A stretch of 64,000 nucleotides of DNA from Amycolatopsis sp. NBRC 101858 (lineage in GTDB: Bacteria > Actinomycetota > Actinomycetes > Mycobacteriales > Pseudonocardiaceae), in assembly GCF_030269325.1 (NCBI RefSeq), contig NZ_BSTD01000001.1, positions 2,620,681 to 2,684,680 of the forward strand, read 5' to 3'. The notes under the pieces are model-generated. The model saw nothing but the letters and a program-made list of their open reading frames with translations, searched no databases and was not told where the DNA came from. This document shows positions 32,640-41,197 of the stretch, in pieces; position 1 is the first letter of the stretch; each line of letters begins with the position of its first letter. The position numbers and the translations under genes are program-made.

Positions 32640-34894
32640 CCGAGCTCGATCCGGGCCAGCTCGAGCCGCCGGTACGCACGCTCGCCGAGCGACCAGACGT
32701 CCAGGACGTCGCCGTCGAGCTCGGGGTAGGCGATCACGAGCCGGGCGAGACCGTCCGGCGCCTGGTAGCCGATGTCCGCGGGGATGCCGGCTTCCAGCTG
32801 CCAGCAGAGTTGTTGCTGCTTCGGCGTGAGACGCCCGGCGTAGCGGTCGCTCATCGCCCGCGCGAGCTGCCCGCGCAGCAAGGCCGGGCCGCTCGCCGGC
32901 GCCGCGAGCAGCCGCTCCGCGTGGTCGAGGGGATCGGGTGGCCGGTCGCCGGGGCCGGCGTCGCGGATGGCGACCGTGGGCTCGGCGGGTTCGCGGGCGG
33001 GCAGCACGATGGTTCCGTCGGCGGCGTGGTGGGTCGGCGCGTATCCCGCGCTCCGCAACGCCTCGAGCGTGCCCGATGCGTCCACTGTGGACGTCAAGAC
33101 GGTCGGCGCCACCGCGCGCAGGCCGAGTTTCGCCAGCTTGCGGTGCGCGGCCAGCTCGGCGAGCAACGCGGGTTCGCCGACGACGACGCTGGCGATGTCG
33201 AGCACCTGCGCCTCGCCGTGGCGCCGCGCGACGTCGTTGACCAGGTACACCAGCGGTTGCGGCAGCTCGCCCGCGGCGATCGCGCCCAGCTCGTCGAGCA
33301 GCTCGGCGGCTGTCGCGCCCTGGTCGAAGGCTCGCCGGACGCTCGCCGGGGAGAACCGCCAGCTGGTCGCGGTGCCCTGGGCCTCGCGGTCGGCGACGCG
33401 GTCGAGCGACGCGGCGAGCCGGGCGTCCGGCGACCCGGGCACGATCGCGGTCAGGTCGGTGCCGAACAACGCCGTCGTCCGCGCACGGGCGACCAGCTCG
33501 TCGGTGACTTCGACGAGCCCGTCGCCGGCGAGGAGAGCGCGGCCGGTCGCGGTGACGGCGCCGTGCGCGACGACGCCGAGGAGCTCGGCCACTTCGAGCG
33601 CGTCCCGGACGTGCCCGGCGAAGTCCTCGACCGGCAGCATCGGCGCGTGCCACTCGGCGAGCAGCGTCAGCGCGTCGACGTCGGCGATCGCGGCGCCGGG
33701 CTCGAGCCGCGTCAGCAACCGCACGACCAGCCGGCGCACCAGCGCGTCGACGTCCGTGCCGTACTCCGGCGGCACCGGCTCCCACCAGGTCGTCAGCAGC
33801 AGGCGGTAGAGCAGCGCGGGCCCGGGCCGGGCGAGGTCGGGGTCCGGCGCCAGCGTGGGCGGCGGTGCCTTCTGGCCGCGGCGCGGCGCGGGCGGCTCGT
33901 CGGCGAGCAGGAGTCCGGCCTGAGCCGCGAGGTCGATGGCCAGCTCGATTTCCGCGGGCGTCGCGCCGGTGTCCTTGGCGACCTTCTTGACGAGCCGCGC
34001 GCCGATCGTGCCGTCCTTGAGCAGCGGGAGCGGCTCCGCGCCGGCGAGTTCGAGGACGGCCGAGACGCGGTCGAGCAGCCGCAGCGCGGCAGCCGACGAC
34101 GTGGCCTCGGCCGACTCGGCACCGATGTGCGTGACGCCGTACGACGGTTCGTCGGGGGTGAACGGCAGCTGGTGGTCCGGGCCGCGCAGGGCGAGCGACA
34201 CCTCGATCGGCATGGCCGCGCTGCCGTAGTAGGTGCCGAACAGGAAGCCGTGCTCGAACGCCCAGCCCTCCGCGGTGTGGAAGGGCAGCACGCCCTCGGC
34301 CTCGGGAACGCCGTCGGCCATGTCCCGCAGCAGTTTCCGCGTCGGTTCGGGAGCGGTGCGGAACAGCTCGCGCACGCGGTCGCCGTCGCGGTAGAAGCGC
34401 AGGAGCTCCTGGCGGCCCTCGGGTAGCCCGAGGGCGTGGGACAGCTGCGCGGCGCGGCTCCGGCCGATCTCTTCGAGCAAGTCCGCGACGGGCTGACCGA
34501 GGCCTTCGGCGCCGAAGTTGTTCTTCTGCAGGAGGTCCGGGAGCCGGACGCCGCCGGGGTCGCGCCACAGCAGGGCTCGCTCGACGACTTCGTCCACAAA
34601 GGACTCGACGGTTTCGGTGTCAGTGCCGAGAAGCCTCGCGATTTCCGGGAGTGGCGTCGGCCGCTGCCCGAGCGCGTGACAAAGCTGGACGGCCCCCACG
34701 ACCTGCACCTGCGGCAACGACAACCCGAGCACGGCCTCGTTCACGGACTCCGCGGAGGCAAGCCGCGCCGCGACGACGTCGAGCCGCCGTGGCCACGGGT
34801 CCTGCAGCACGTCGGGCCGGTGGGTCAGCAGTTTCGCCAGCTCTTCGCGGTCCAGGGCGGCGAGCCTGCCGACCAGCTCGTCGGCGGTGGTCAT
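32636..34894 (-). CDS. Helicase-associated domain (XPB/Ssl2-like accessory) protein
   Basis: 752 residues from ATG 34894. It has no Walker A or DEAD box, so it is not itself a helicase. It matches the large actinobacterial family annotated as helicase C-terminal/XPB-associated: an N-terminal helical region (MTTADELVGRLAALDREELA), several winged-helix-like repeats, and a C-terminal domain rich in LSELGAI-type helices. In actinobacteria such proteins accompany XPB-type DNA helicases. A GTCCAC-N-GTGGAC palindrome occurs in frame (33080-33092) as Ser-Thr-Val-Asp. Confidence 0.75.
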   Translation of the reverse strand: MTTADELVGRLAALDREELAKLLTHRPDVLQDPWPRRLDVVAARLASAESVNEAVLGLSLPQVQVVGAVQLCHALGQRPTPLPEIARLLGTDTETVESFVDEVVERALLWRDPGGVRLPDLLQKNNFGAEGLGQPVADLLEEIGRSRAAQLSHALGLPEGRQELLRFYRDGDRVRELFRTAPEPTRKLLRDMADGVPEAEGVLPFHTAEGWAFEHGFLFGTYYGSAAMPIEVSLALRGPDHQLPFTPDEPSYGVTHIGAESAEATSSAAALRLLDRVSAVLELAGAEPLPLLKDGTIGARLVKKVAKDTGATPAEIELAIDLAAQAGLLLADEPPAPRRGQKAPPPTLAPDPDLARPGPALLYRLLLTTWWEPVPPEYGTDVDALVRRLVVRLLTRLEPGAAIADVDALTLLAEWHAPMLPVEDFAGHVRDALEVAELLGVVAHGAVTATGRALLAGDGLVEVTDELVARARTTALFGTDLTAIVPGSPDARLAASLDRVADREAQGTATSWRFSPASVRRAFDQGATAAELLDELGAIAAGELPQPLVYLVNDVARRHGEAQVLDIASVVVGEPALLAELAAHRKLAKLGLRAVAPTVLTSTVDASGTLEALRSAGYAPTHHAADGTIVLPAREPAEPTVAIRDAGPGDRPPDPLDHAERLLAAPASGPALLRGQLARAMSDRYAGRLTPKQQQLCWQLEAGIPADIGYQAPDGLARLVIAYPELDGDVLDVWSLGERAYRRLELARIELG

Positions 34895-34908
34895 CGGCCC
34901 AGGTTAGA

Positions 34909-35685
34909 TCACCGTTCGCAGGCCACGCCGTCGCCGTCACGGTCGAGAGCGGAGCGGTAGCCGGGCTCGCCGCGGTGCAGCGGGGCGGCTCCAGCGGCCT
35001 TCGCGGCAGTGCAGTTCTTGTAGTACACGGAGGAATCGGGCTCCGGTGCGGGCTCTTCCTCGGTGGTCCGCACCGGCGGGGCGACCGGGGCCGCCTTCGT
35101 GACCGGCGGTTCCGGCGTCGGCGTCGGAGTGGGCGTCGGTGCCGGGGCGTCGATGGTTCCGTTGCACGGCGGCGCCCACAGGCCGCTGGTCGCCTGCTTC
35201 GCCGCATTCTCGGCGGCCGCGAGCGCAGGCAGCGCGGCGTTCGTCGCGTACTTGAGATAGCCCTTTTGAATGGCGAGAGCCGCGTAGTCCTCGCCGCCGG
35301 CCAAGGTCAACGCGATGCCTTGCGCCGTTTCCGCGCCGAGCGTCACGGCTTTGCCGGAAAGCGTCGTGGTGGCCCAGGCGAGCGATTCCACCGAGTAGCA
35401 CCCGGTGGTGCCGGCGGGCGCCGTGACACCGAGGACGTGCACCGTTTTGCTGGTGCCGTCACTGCCGTTCACGACCACGGTCGCGCCGTCGGTCACGGTG
35501 CCGATCGTGTAGGTGACGGGCACCGGAGCCGCGCTGGTCGCCGAGGTCGTCGGTGTCGTCGAGGGTGCCGGCGACGCGGCGGCCGTGGGCTTCGGTTCCG
35601 GGGCCTCGCCGAAGATCGCGCCCAGTACGAACAGGACGGCGAAGGCGGCCAAGACGATCTTCAGCCAGTTCGGAAAGCGTTTCAT
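34909..35685 (-). CDS. Membrane-anchored SNase-fold/Excalibur protein without nuclease residues
   Basis: 258 residues from ATG 35685, with AAGGAA upstream; an extension to 35775 lacks a ribosome site. A membrane anchor (~7-25) and a Ser/Thr/Pro linker precede a staphylococcal-nuclease-like domain (TIGTVTDGATVVV to GLWAPP). A Pro/Thr linker and a C-terminal Excalibur motif DRDGDGVACE follow. In active nucleases the core reads DGDT, VRL..DAPE and a DRYGR Arg; here it reads DGAT, VHV..TAPA and no such Arg. The domain is therefore probably a non-catalytic binding module at the cell surface. Confidence 0.75.
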   Translation of the reverse strand: MKRFPNWLKIVLAAFAVLFVLGAIFGEAPEPKPTAAASPAPSTTPTTSATSAAPVPVTYTIGTVTDGATVVVNGSDGTSKTVHVLGVTAPAGTTGCYSVESLAWATTTLSGKAVTLGAETAQGIALTLAGGEDYAALAIQKGYLKYATNAALPALAAAENAAKQATSGLWAPPCNGTIDAPAPTPTPTPTPEPPVTKAAPVAPPVRTTEEEPAPEPDSSVYYKNCTAAKAAGAAPLHRGEPGYRSALDRDGDGVACER

Positions 35686-35877
35686 CCCGGGATTCCTTGT
35701 TCCTCGACGCGACGTGCCGACGGTGTACTCGCGAAAACTCCCGCCCTTGTTACGCACCGGCTCGTGATCGGCCATCAGTCGTTATCGGACGGATTGTTGC
35801 TGTCACGATCGCGTCACGAACAACGGTTCCGTGCGGAAAAGCTGTCACAACGCGCGGCCGGGAAACGACCAGCCGGC

Positions 35878-37263
35878 GTGATCGAATCCCTCTCGCTGCT
35901 CGGCGCGGGCGGCCACCCCGCGCACGGAACGGACTTCACCGCCGTCGACATCCGGACGACCGGGTTGCGCCCCGGGCGCGTCGTGGAGGTCGCCGCGGTG
36001 CGGGTCCACGCCGACGGTTCGATCGTCGGCGAGCTGACGACGCTGGTGGATCCCGGCGCCGGGATCCCACCCGGTCCGGCGCTCGTCCACGGCATCACGC
36101 GCGCCGAACTCGACGACGCGCCGTCGTTCGGCGCCGTGCTGGGGCCGCTGCTCGACCTGTGCGCCGGCAGCGTGATCGTGGCCCACGACCTGGCCTTCGT
36201 CACGGCTTTCCTCGACTTCGAAGTCAAGTTCCTCGGCGTCCGGATGCCCGTGCTGCCGGGCGTCTCGACGCTGGCGGCCGCGCGGTCGGTGGTGCGGCTG
36301 CCGAACTACCGGCTCGCCACCGTGGCTCACGCCCTGGGGGTGCCGACCCGGCCCGGGCAGTCGGCGCTGTCCGGCGCGCGGACGGTCGCCCAGCTGGTCA
36401 CCGGACTGTTCGGGCGGTACGGGTTCACGTTCGCCGCGCCGCCGGTCTTTCCCGGTCTGCCGCGGTTCGCGGGCGGACGGCTGCTCCCGCGCGCCGAGGC
36501 GCTGCCGGTCGAGCCGGGGTGGATGGCCGAGGCCCTCGAGCGGATCTCGGCCGGCCGGAGCGGGGACGCCTACCTGGACCTGCTCGCCGAAGTCGTCGCG
36601 GACCAGCACCTGTCCTATGAGGAAGTGGCGGCCTTGGCCGCGTTGGCGACCGAGGCCGGGTTGTCCGAAGGGCGCGTGCGCTCGACGCACGAACTGCTCG
36701 TGACGGCCCTGCGGGAAATCGCGGAACGGGACGGCGTCGTGACCGCGGCGGAAGCGCGCGAGCTGCGCGAGGTCGCGACGGCGCTGGGGGTGGCCGGAGT
36801 CGACCTGCGGCCTTCGGCAGGCGGCAAGGCGACCCGGGTGCTGGTGCTCGGCACCACGGTGGCGGCGGACGGGATGCGCTCCCGCGTGCTCGCCGAGGGC
36901 GTCCAGCTGGCCAAGAAGCTGACCGCGAGCGTCACGCACCTCGTGGTCGACGCGTCGGTCCCGGCCACCGAGCCCCGCCTGGCGAGGGCGGCCGAGCTGG
37001 GTGCGGAGGTGGTCGACGTCCGCGCCGCACCGGTGGCGCTCGGGTTCGAGCCACCGCCGGCGGTGCTCGCGGCCGCTCCGGCCGGCCGGGTGCCGAAGGT
37101 GCTCGGTGGACGGGTGCTCATGGGGGTCGGACTGCTGCTGATGTTCATCGTCATCGTGGCGATGTTCAGCGGCGCGGCACTGGCGGCGGGGATCTTCCTG
37201 GCGGTACTGGGCGTCGGCGCCCTGCTCGGCGGCTGGCTGATCGCCGAGCCGGCGCCGCGGTGA
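35878..37263 (+). CDS. DnaQ-like pseudo-exonuclease with TerB-like, BRCT and membrane segments
   Basis: 461 residues from GTG 35878. Residues ~18-185 follow the DEDDh exonuclease fold (FTAVDIRTTGL to QSALSGARTVAQL). Residues ~235-310 resemble TerB, ~318-390 a BRCT domain, and two membrane helices end the chain (~412-455). Catalytic positions are lost: the Glu of DxE is Arg, the Asp after AHDLAF is Val, and the ExoIII His and Asp are Gln and Gly. It cannot be an ordinary 3'-5' exonuclease. A role binding DNA ends near the membrane is a guess. It is divergent from the SNase-fold gene. Confidence 0.75.
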   Translation: MIESLSLLGAGGHPAHGTDFTAVDIRTTGLRPGRVVEVAAVRVHADGSIVGELTTLVDPGAGIPPGPALVHGITRAELDDAPSFGAVLGPLLDLCAGSVIVAHDLAFVTAFLDFEVKFLGVRMPVLPGVSTLAAARSVVRLPNYRLATVAHALGVPTRPGQSALSGARTVAQLVTGLFGRYGFTFAAPPVFPGLPRFAGGRLLPRAEALPVEPGWMAEALERISAGRSGDAYLDLLAEVVADQHLSYEEVAALAALATEAGLSEGRVRSTHELLVTALREIAERDGVVTAAEARELREVATALGVAGVDLRPSAGGKATRVLVLGTTVAADGMRSRVLAEGVQLAKKLTASVTHLVVDASVPATEPRLARAAELGAEVVDVRAAPVALGFEPPPAVLAAAPAGRVPKVLGGRVLMGVGLLLMFIVIVAMFSGAALAAGIFLAVLGVGALLGGWLIAEPAPR

Positions 37264-37288
37264 CCGGGACTTCGGTACGGTCGACCGG

Positions 37289-37849
37289 GTGCCGAGACTG
37301 ATCCACTTGAACGGGCCGTCCGGGATCGGGAAGTCGACGATCGCGCGGACCTACGCCGAGCGGCATGCCGGGGTACTGAACCTCGACACCGATCGGGTCG
37401 TCTGCCTCATCGGGGGCTGGCGGGACACCTTCTTCGAGACCTTCAAGGCCGCGCAGCTGCTCACCCTCGCCATGGCCGAGGCGCACCTGCGGAGCGGGCA
37501 CGACGTCGTCATGCCGCAGCTCGCCACCCGCGTGATCGACATCCAGGCCTTCGAGGACGTCGCGAAACGCTGCGGTGCCGAGTACCGGGAAATCCTGCTG
37601 ACCGCCGACAAGTCCGTCGCCGGGGCCCGGTTCGCCGCGCGGGCCGCGAACGGTGATGCCGCCACCCAGGGGATCGACGACGTCGTCAACGGGCGCGGGG
37701 GGATCGCCGTGGTCGAGCGGATCCACGACCAGCTCGCCGCCTACCTCCCGCAGCGGCCCGGCTGCGCCGTCGTGCCCACTGACGGCCGTGATGCCGGGCA
37801 GACCTATGCCGATGTCGTCGCACTCGTCGACGGGGTTCGGACGCCCTGA
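37289..37849 (+). CDS. P-loop kinase-like AAA family ATPase
   Basis: 186 residues from GTG 37289. Walker A is HLNGPSGIGKST near the N-terminus; a Walker B-like HDVVMPQL follows the helical part. The length and layout resemble small phosphotransferases such as chloramphenicol or shikimate kinases. The substrate cannot be assigned. It follows the pseudo-exonuclease gene by 25 bp and may be cotranscribed with it. Confidence 0.7.
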   Translation: MPRLIHLNGPSGIGKSTIARTYAERHAGVLNLDTDRVVCLIGGWRDTFFETFKAAQLLTLAMAEAHLRSGHDVVMPQLATRVIDIQAFEDVAKRCGAEYREILLTADKSVAGARFAARAANGDAATQGIDDVVNGRGGIAVVERIHDQLAAYLPQRPGCAVVPTDGRDAGQTYADVVALVDGVRTP

Positions 37850-37873
37850 GCCGCGTGCGGTTCACTGGACGCC

Positions 37874-38167
37874 ATGACCGTGATTCCGGAGCTCGCGATG
37901 CGCCAGATCGAACGGTGGTGCGCCCAGCGGGTTCCCGAGGACCTCAAGGACCGGCTGCGGGTCGAGTGCCGGACGCTCGGCCGGACGGTCGCGATCGTCG
38001 AGCGGCGGGCCGGCGATCCCGAGTGGACCGAGCGGGAGATCGCCCGGCTGCACCTCGACGAGTTCGGGATCTGGTCGATGCTGCGGTCCGATGGCGACGG
38101 TGGGTGGCTGCCCGATCCGGACGGGCCCGTCGCCAGCACGCCGCCGCCGTTGCTCGCCGAGATCTGA
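37874..38167 (+). CDS. DUF3024 family protein
   Basis: 97 residues from ATG 37874 (MTVIPELAMRQIERWCAQRV). The pattern of an N-terminal helix with WC, an IVERR strand and the C-terminal RLHLDEFGIWSMLRSDGDG matches the DUF3024 family, whose function is unknown. It ends 1 bp before the stop of the convergent MazG-like gene. Confidence 0.7.
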   Translation: MTVIPELAMRQIERWCAQRVPEDLKDRLRVECRTLGRTVAIVERRAGDPEWTEREIARLHLDEFGIWSMLRSDGDGGWLPDPDGPVASTPPPLLAEI

Positions 38168-38168
38168 G

Positions 38169-38510
38169 TCAGGACGGCGGCGGGAAGCGGACCTCGTTGC
38201 GGTCGATCTTCGCGTGCGCCGCGGCCGCCAGGTCGACGCCCAGGCGGTCGGCCAGCTGCAGCAGGTACAGCGTGACGTCCGCGATCTCGTCCAGGACGTT
38301 CGCCTCCAGCGCGGGATCTTCGCGCCACGCGTCGGACTCCGCCGGCGTCAGCCACTGGAACAGCGACGTCAGCTCGCCGACCTCGCCGGACAACGCCATC
38401 ACGAGGTTCTTCGGGGTGTGGTAGGGCTCCCAGGCGCGGGCGGCCGCGAAACCGCGGAGGCGCTGGGTCACGTCGTCGAAGGTCACCCGGCGATTGTCCT
38501 CGGTGGTCAC
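38169..38510 (-). CDS. MazG-like nucleotide pyrophosphohydrolase
   Basis: 113 residues from ATG 38510. It has the metal-binding ExxE...ExxD pattern of all-alpha NTP pyrophosphatases: GEVGELTSLFQWL and DEIADVTLYLLQLADRLGVD. It is closest in layout to dCTP-type pyrophosphatases (DCTPP1-like). It probably clears modified or excess dNTPs in the cytoplasm. Confidence 0.82.
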   Translation of the reverse strand: MTTEDNRRVTFDDVTQRLRGFAAARAWEPYHTPKNLVMALSGEVGELTSLFQWLTPAESDAWREDPALEANVLDEIADVTLYLLQLADRLGVDLAAAAHAKIDRNEVRFPPPS

Positions 38511-38619
38511 GGTGCGCTAACGGCCGTATGGCGGACTGCCGTTGACCGGTGAATCTCTCACTCAATAGGTTGCACTTGGTCGGGATGCTTGCGGGGCTTG
38601 AAGCACGGAAAGGAACGTC

Positions 38620-39540
38620 TTGAAGTACCTGCGATCCGTCCGCGGACGCATGCTGTGCATCGCGTTCGTCCCGGGCGGTGCGCTCGTCGTGGTGGCCGTC
38701 GTGATCGCGTTCTTGCTGGTCCACCAAGCGAACCGGACGCGCGACAGCGCCATGGACGCGGCCGACGCCGCGGGCCGGACCGCCCGGGTCGTCGTCGACC
38801 TGCAGGGTCAGCGGAGCGAGGCGATGTCCGCACCCGACCAACGGACCGCCGCGTACGCGAATTTCACCCAGCGGATCGACTCCGCCATCGCCGGGCTGCG
38901 CGAGTACACCCGCCGCGCGCCCGATGCGGAATCCGCATACCAGCAGACCACCGCCGTCGAGCTGCTTTCCGTCGCCGAAGGCATGGATCGGTCCGATTCC
39001 CTCGCCCTGGCGGGGATCGACGGCGTGACGCGGCGGCCGTTCACCGAGGCCGTGGCCGCCTACCGGACCGAACTGGACCGGATTGCGCCGCAGCTCACCG
39101 AAAGTGGCCGTATCGCGTACGAGTCGCTGACCCGCAGCGCCGATTGGAGCAGGCTCGCCGCCGCCGAGGACGCGTTCGCGGCCGGCGAGCCGTTGCCCAT
39201 CCCCGAATCGACGTGGCGCAGTGCTGCCTACACGGTTTCCCAGCAGCTCGGCGTCCTGTACTCGCAGCAGAGCCAGTACGCCGTGCAGCTGACCCTCGAC
39301 GACGGCCGCCGCACGCTGGCCGGCGCGATCGCCGCTAGCTCGGCCCTGCTGCTGGGGGCCGGGCTCCTGCTCGTCGTCGTGCGGCGGCTCGTCGCGCGCG
39401 TGCCGGTGCCGGTCGTCCCGATCATGGTGCCGACCATGCAGGCGGCCATCCCGCGACCCCGCCACGCACGGTTACGGCGGCCGCGCGTGCCGGAGCCGTG
39501 GCCGATGAAAGCCGTGCTCGACGACTTGCGGCGCCGATGA
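38620..39540 (+). CDS. Stand-alone nitrate/nitrite-sensing (NIT) domain-like membrane protein
   Basis: 306 residues from TTG 38620, with GGAAAGGA upstream. Two membrane helices (~12-34 and ~238-260) flank about 200 extracytoplasmic helical residues with LQGQRSEAMSAP, resembling the NIT sensor domain. A basic Pro-rich tail of about 45 residues follows. In actinobacteria such domains normally sit on large histidine kinases or chemoreceptors. Here there is no HAMP, kinase or methylation region, so it is either an independent sensor or the surviving front end of a kinase gene. Confidence 0.65.
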   Translation: MKYLRSVRGRMLCIAFVPGGALVVVAVVIAFLLVHQANRTRDSAMDAADAAGRTARVVVDLQGQRSEAMSAPDQRTAAYANFTQRIDSAIAGLREYTRRAPDAESAYQQTTAVELLSVAEGMDRSDSLALAGIDGVTRRPFTEAVAAYRTELDRIAPQLTESGRIAYESLTRSADWSRLAAAEDAFAAGEPLPIPESTWRSAAYTVSQQLGVLYSQQSQYAVQLTLDDGRRTLAGAIAASSALLLGAGLLLVVVRRLVARVPVPVVPIMVPTMQAAIPRPRHARLRRPRVPEPWPMKAVLDDLRRR

Positions 39541-39628
39541 TGACCTCACGCAGAGTCACCGGTTACGCCGAAAAGAGCACGCGGTTGGCCCACACGCGCG
39601 CTTGCCGGGCTCGGGCAGACTGGTCCGC

Positions 39629-40954
39629 GTGAGTCCCCCCTCGGATCTTCGCCCCTACCTGCGCACTTTGGACGCGGAGACGCTGGCGGACCTGCTGCAC
39701 GCCCAAGCCGAGCGTGACCCTGAGTTGCGGCATTCGCTCGAACTGCGCGCGGCCACCCAATCCGGTGACGTCAGCGAGGCGCACCGGCTGCTCGACACCG
39801 CGGTGACCGACGGGAACGGCGAGTACACCGCGAAAGTCGGCGCCGTCCTCGACACGCTGCAGCGGATGCTCGACCTCGGGAGCCGCGCGGACCTGGCCCC
39901 GCTCGCCCGCCGCACGGTCGACGACATCAGCGAGGTGCTCGAACAGTCCGGCGACCACACCGGCGACCTCGGCGACCGGCTGGACCGCGCCGTGGCGCTG
40001 TACGCCCGCGCGTGCGCCGCCCGGCCGCCGGACCCGGAGAAGCTGGCCGACTGGATCCTCGAGGTCGAGTTCGACGGCCCGGGCCGCCCGTCGATCGACC
40101 TCGCCGACTTCGCGACGGCGCTGGGCGAGCCCGGCCTGCGCCGGATCAAGTCCACTGTGGACGACGTGCTGACGGCGGGCGGCCCCGGGCACCGCCGGGA
40201 CGTCGCCGAACGGCTGCGGGAACAGCTGGCCGAGGTGCTCGGCGACGTCGACGAGCTGGTCGCGATCCTGTCCGCCAAGCCGCCGCGGCGCGACGTCAGC
40301 CTCAAGATCGTCCGGGTGCTGCGGGCCGCCGGGCGGCACAGCGAGGCCATCGCGCACGCCGCCCGCGCGCTCACCCACGACAAGACCCCGAAGCCGCCCG
40401 AACCCGAAGACGAAACTTCCCGCCGTCGCAAGGACTTCGACGCGCACCCCGACCGCGAGACGTTCGCCGCGCTGCGCGAAGCCGCGACCACCGACGGGAA
40501 GTGGACGACGCAGCGCCGGGCCGCGCTGGCCCGCCTGCGCGAGCTGGCCGCCGAGGGCACCGGGCACGCCGACGAGCTGGCCCGCGTCCTGCTCGACGAC
40601 GGCCGTCCCGACGAGGCCTGGCGCGCGTGCGTCCGGTTCGGGGCGTCGCCGGAGCTGAAGCTCGAACTGGCCGAGCAGCGCGCCGCCGAGCACCCGGCCG
40701 AGACGATCCCGGTCTTCCGCGAGCACGTCGAAGAGCTCATCGAGCGCAAGGACCCGCAGGCCTACCAGGAAGCCGCGCGCCGGCTGAAGCTGTTGCGCAC
40801 CTTGCACAAGCGGGCGGAAAACCCGGACGAATTCACCGCTTACCTCGCGGCGCTGGTGGAAACCCACCGCCGGAAAACCCGGCTGATCACGGAAATCCGC
40901 ACCGCGCGAATCGCGTTGCCGAAAGCCGTATCTTCCCCGCGCGCACCTCGTTGA
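39629..40954 (+). CDS. Helical-repeat protein resembling the C-terminal part of SWIM-associated proteins
   Basis: 441 residues from GTG 39629 (MSPPSDLRPYLRTLDAETLA). It is almost entirely helical with TPR-like pairs, and the segments LADLLHAQAERDPELRHSLELR and YARACAARPPDPEKLADWI resemble the tails of SWIM zinc-finger proteins and the DUF6880 family. No SWIM motif is present here. It is a likely protein-binding scaffold of unknown role. An in-frame GTCCAC-N-GTGGAC palindrome codes for Ser-Thr-Val-Asp at 40150-40162. Confidence 0.6.
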   Translation: MSPPSDLRPYLRTLDAETLADLLHAQAERDPELRHSLELRAATQSGDVSEAHRLLDTAVTDGNGEYTAKVGAVLDTLQRMLDLGSRADLAPLARRTVDDISEVLEQSGDHTGDLGDRLDRAVALYARACAARPPDPEKLADWILEVEFDGPGRPSIDLADFATALGEPGLRRIKSTVDDVLTAGGPGHRRDVAERLREQLAEVLGDVDELVAILSAKPPRRDVSLKIVRVLRAAGRHSEAIAHAARALTHDKTPKPPEPEDETSRRRKDFDAHPDRETFAALREAATTDGKWTTQRRAALARLRELAAEGTGHADELARVLLDDGRPDEAWRACVRFGASPELKLELAEQRAAEHPAETIPVFREHVEELIERKDPQAYQEAARRLKLLRTLHKRAENPDEFTAYLAALVETHRRKTRLITEIRTARIALPKAVSSPRAPR

Positions 40955-41197
40955 CCCTGCTGAACCGGTGTTTCACGTGCACCGGGATCAGCGAAGTTCC
41001 GCCAAGGCGGCGACGCTCTTGGCCAGCGATGTCGCGGTGGCCCTGTTCCGCCGTCCGGCTCGGCGCCTCCCCGCCGAGCACGCGGCGGGACCCGCGCCAG
41101 GGCCACCGCGACCAGCTCTGAGACATCCGGGGCTGCGCCCCGGGCCGGGGGCTCCGCCACCCGGAGCCCCCGAAAGCGCGCGTGAAAGCATGAGGGC
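40955..41197. other. 243-bp intergenic stretch
   Basis: No gene is convincing. The first 170 bp show no recognisable element; the last 70 bp hold two strong hairpins. Confidence 0.5.
41127..41171 (+). repeat. GC-rich REP-like double hairpin
   Basis: CCGGGGCTGCGCCCCGG (41127-41143) is followed by GGGGGCTCCG-CCACC-CGGAGCCCCC (41147-41171), a 10-bp perfect stem. Such GGGGGCTCCGCC palindromes are widely scattered between genes in streptomycetes and their relatives. It may end transcription of the preceding gene. Confidence 0.7.
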
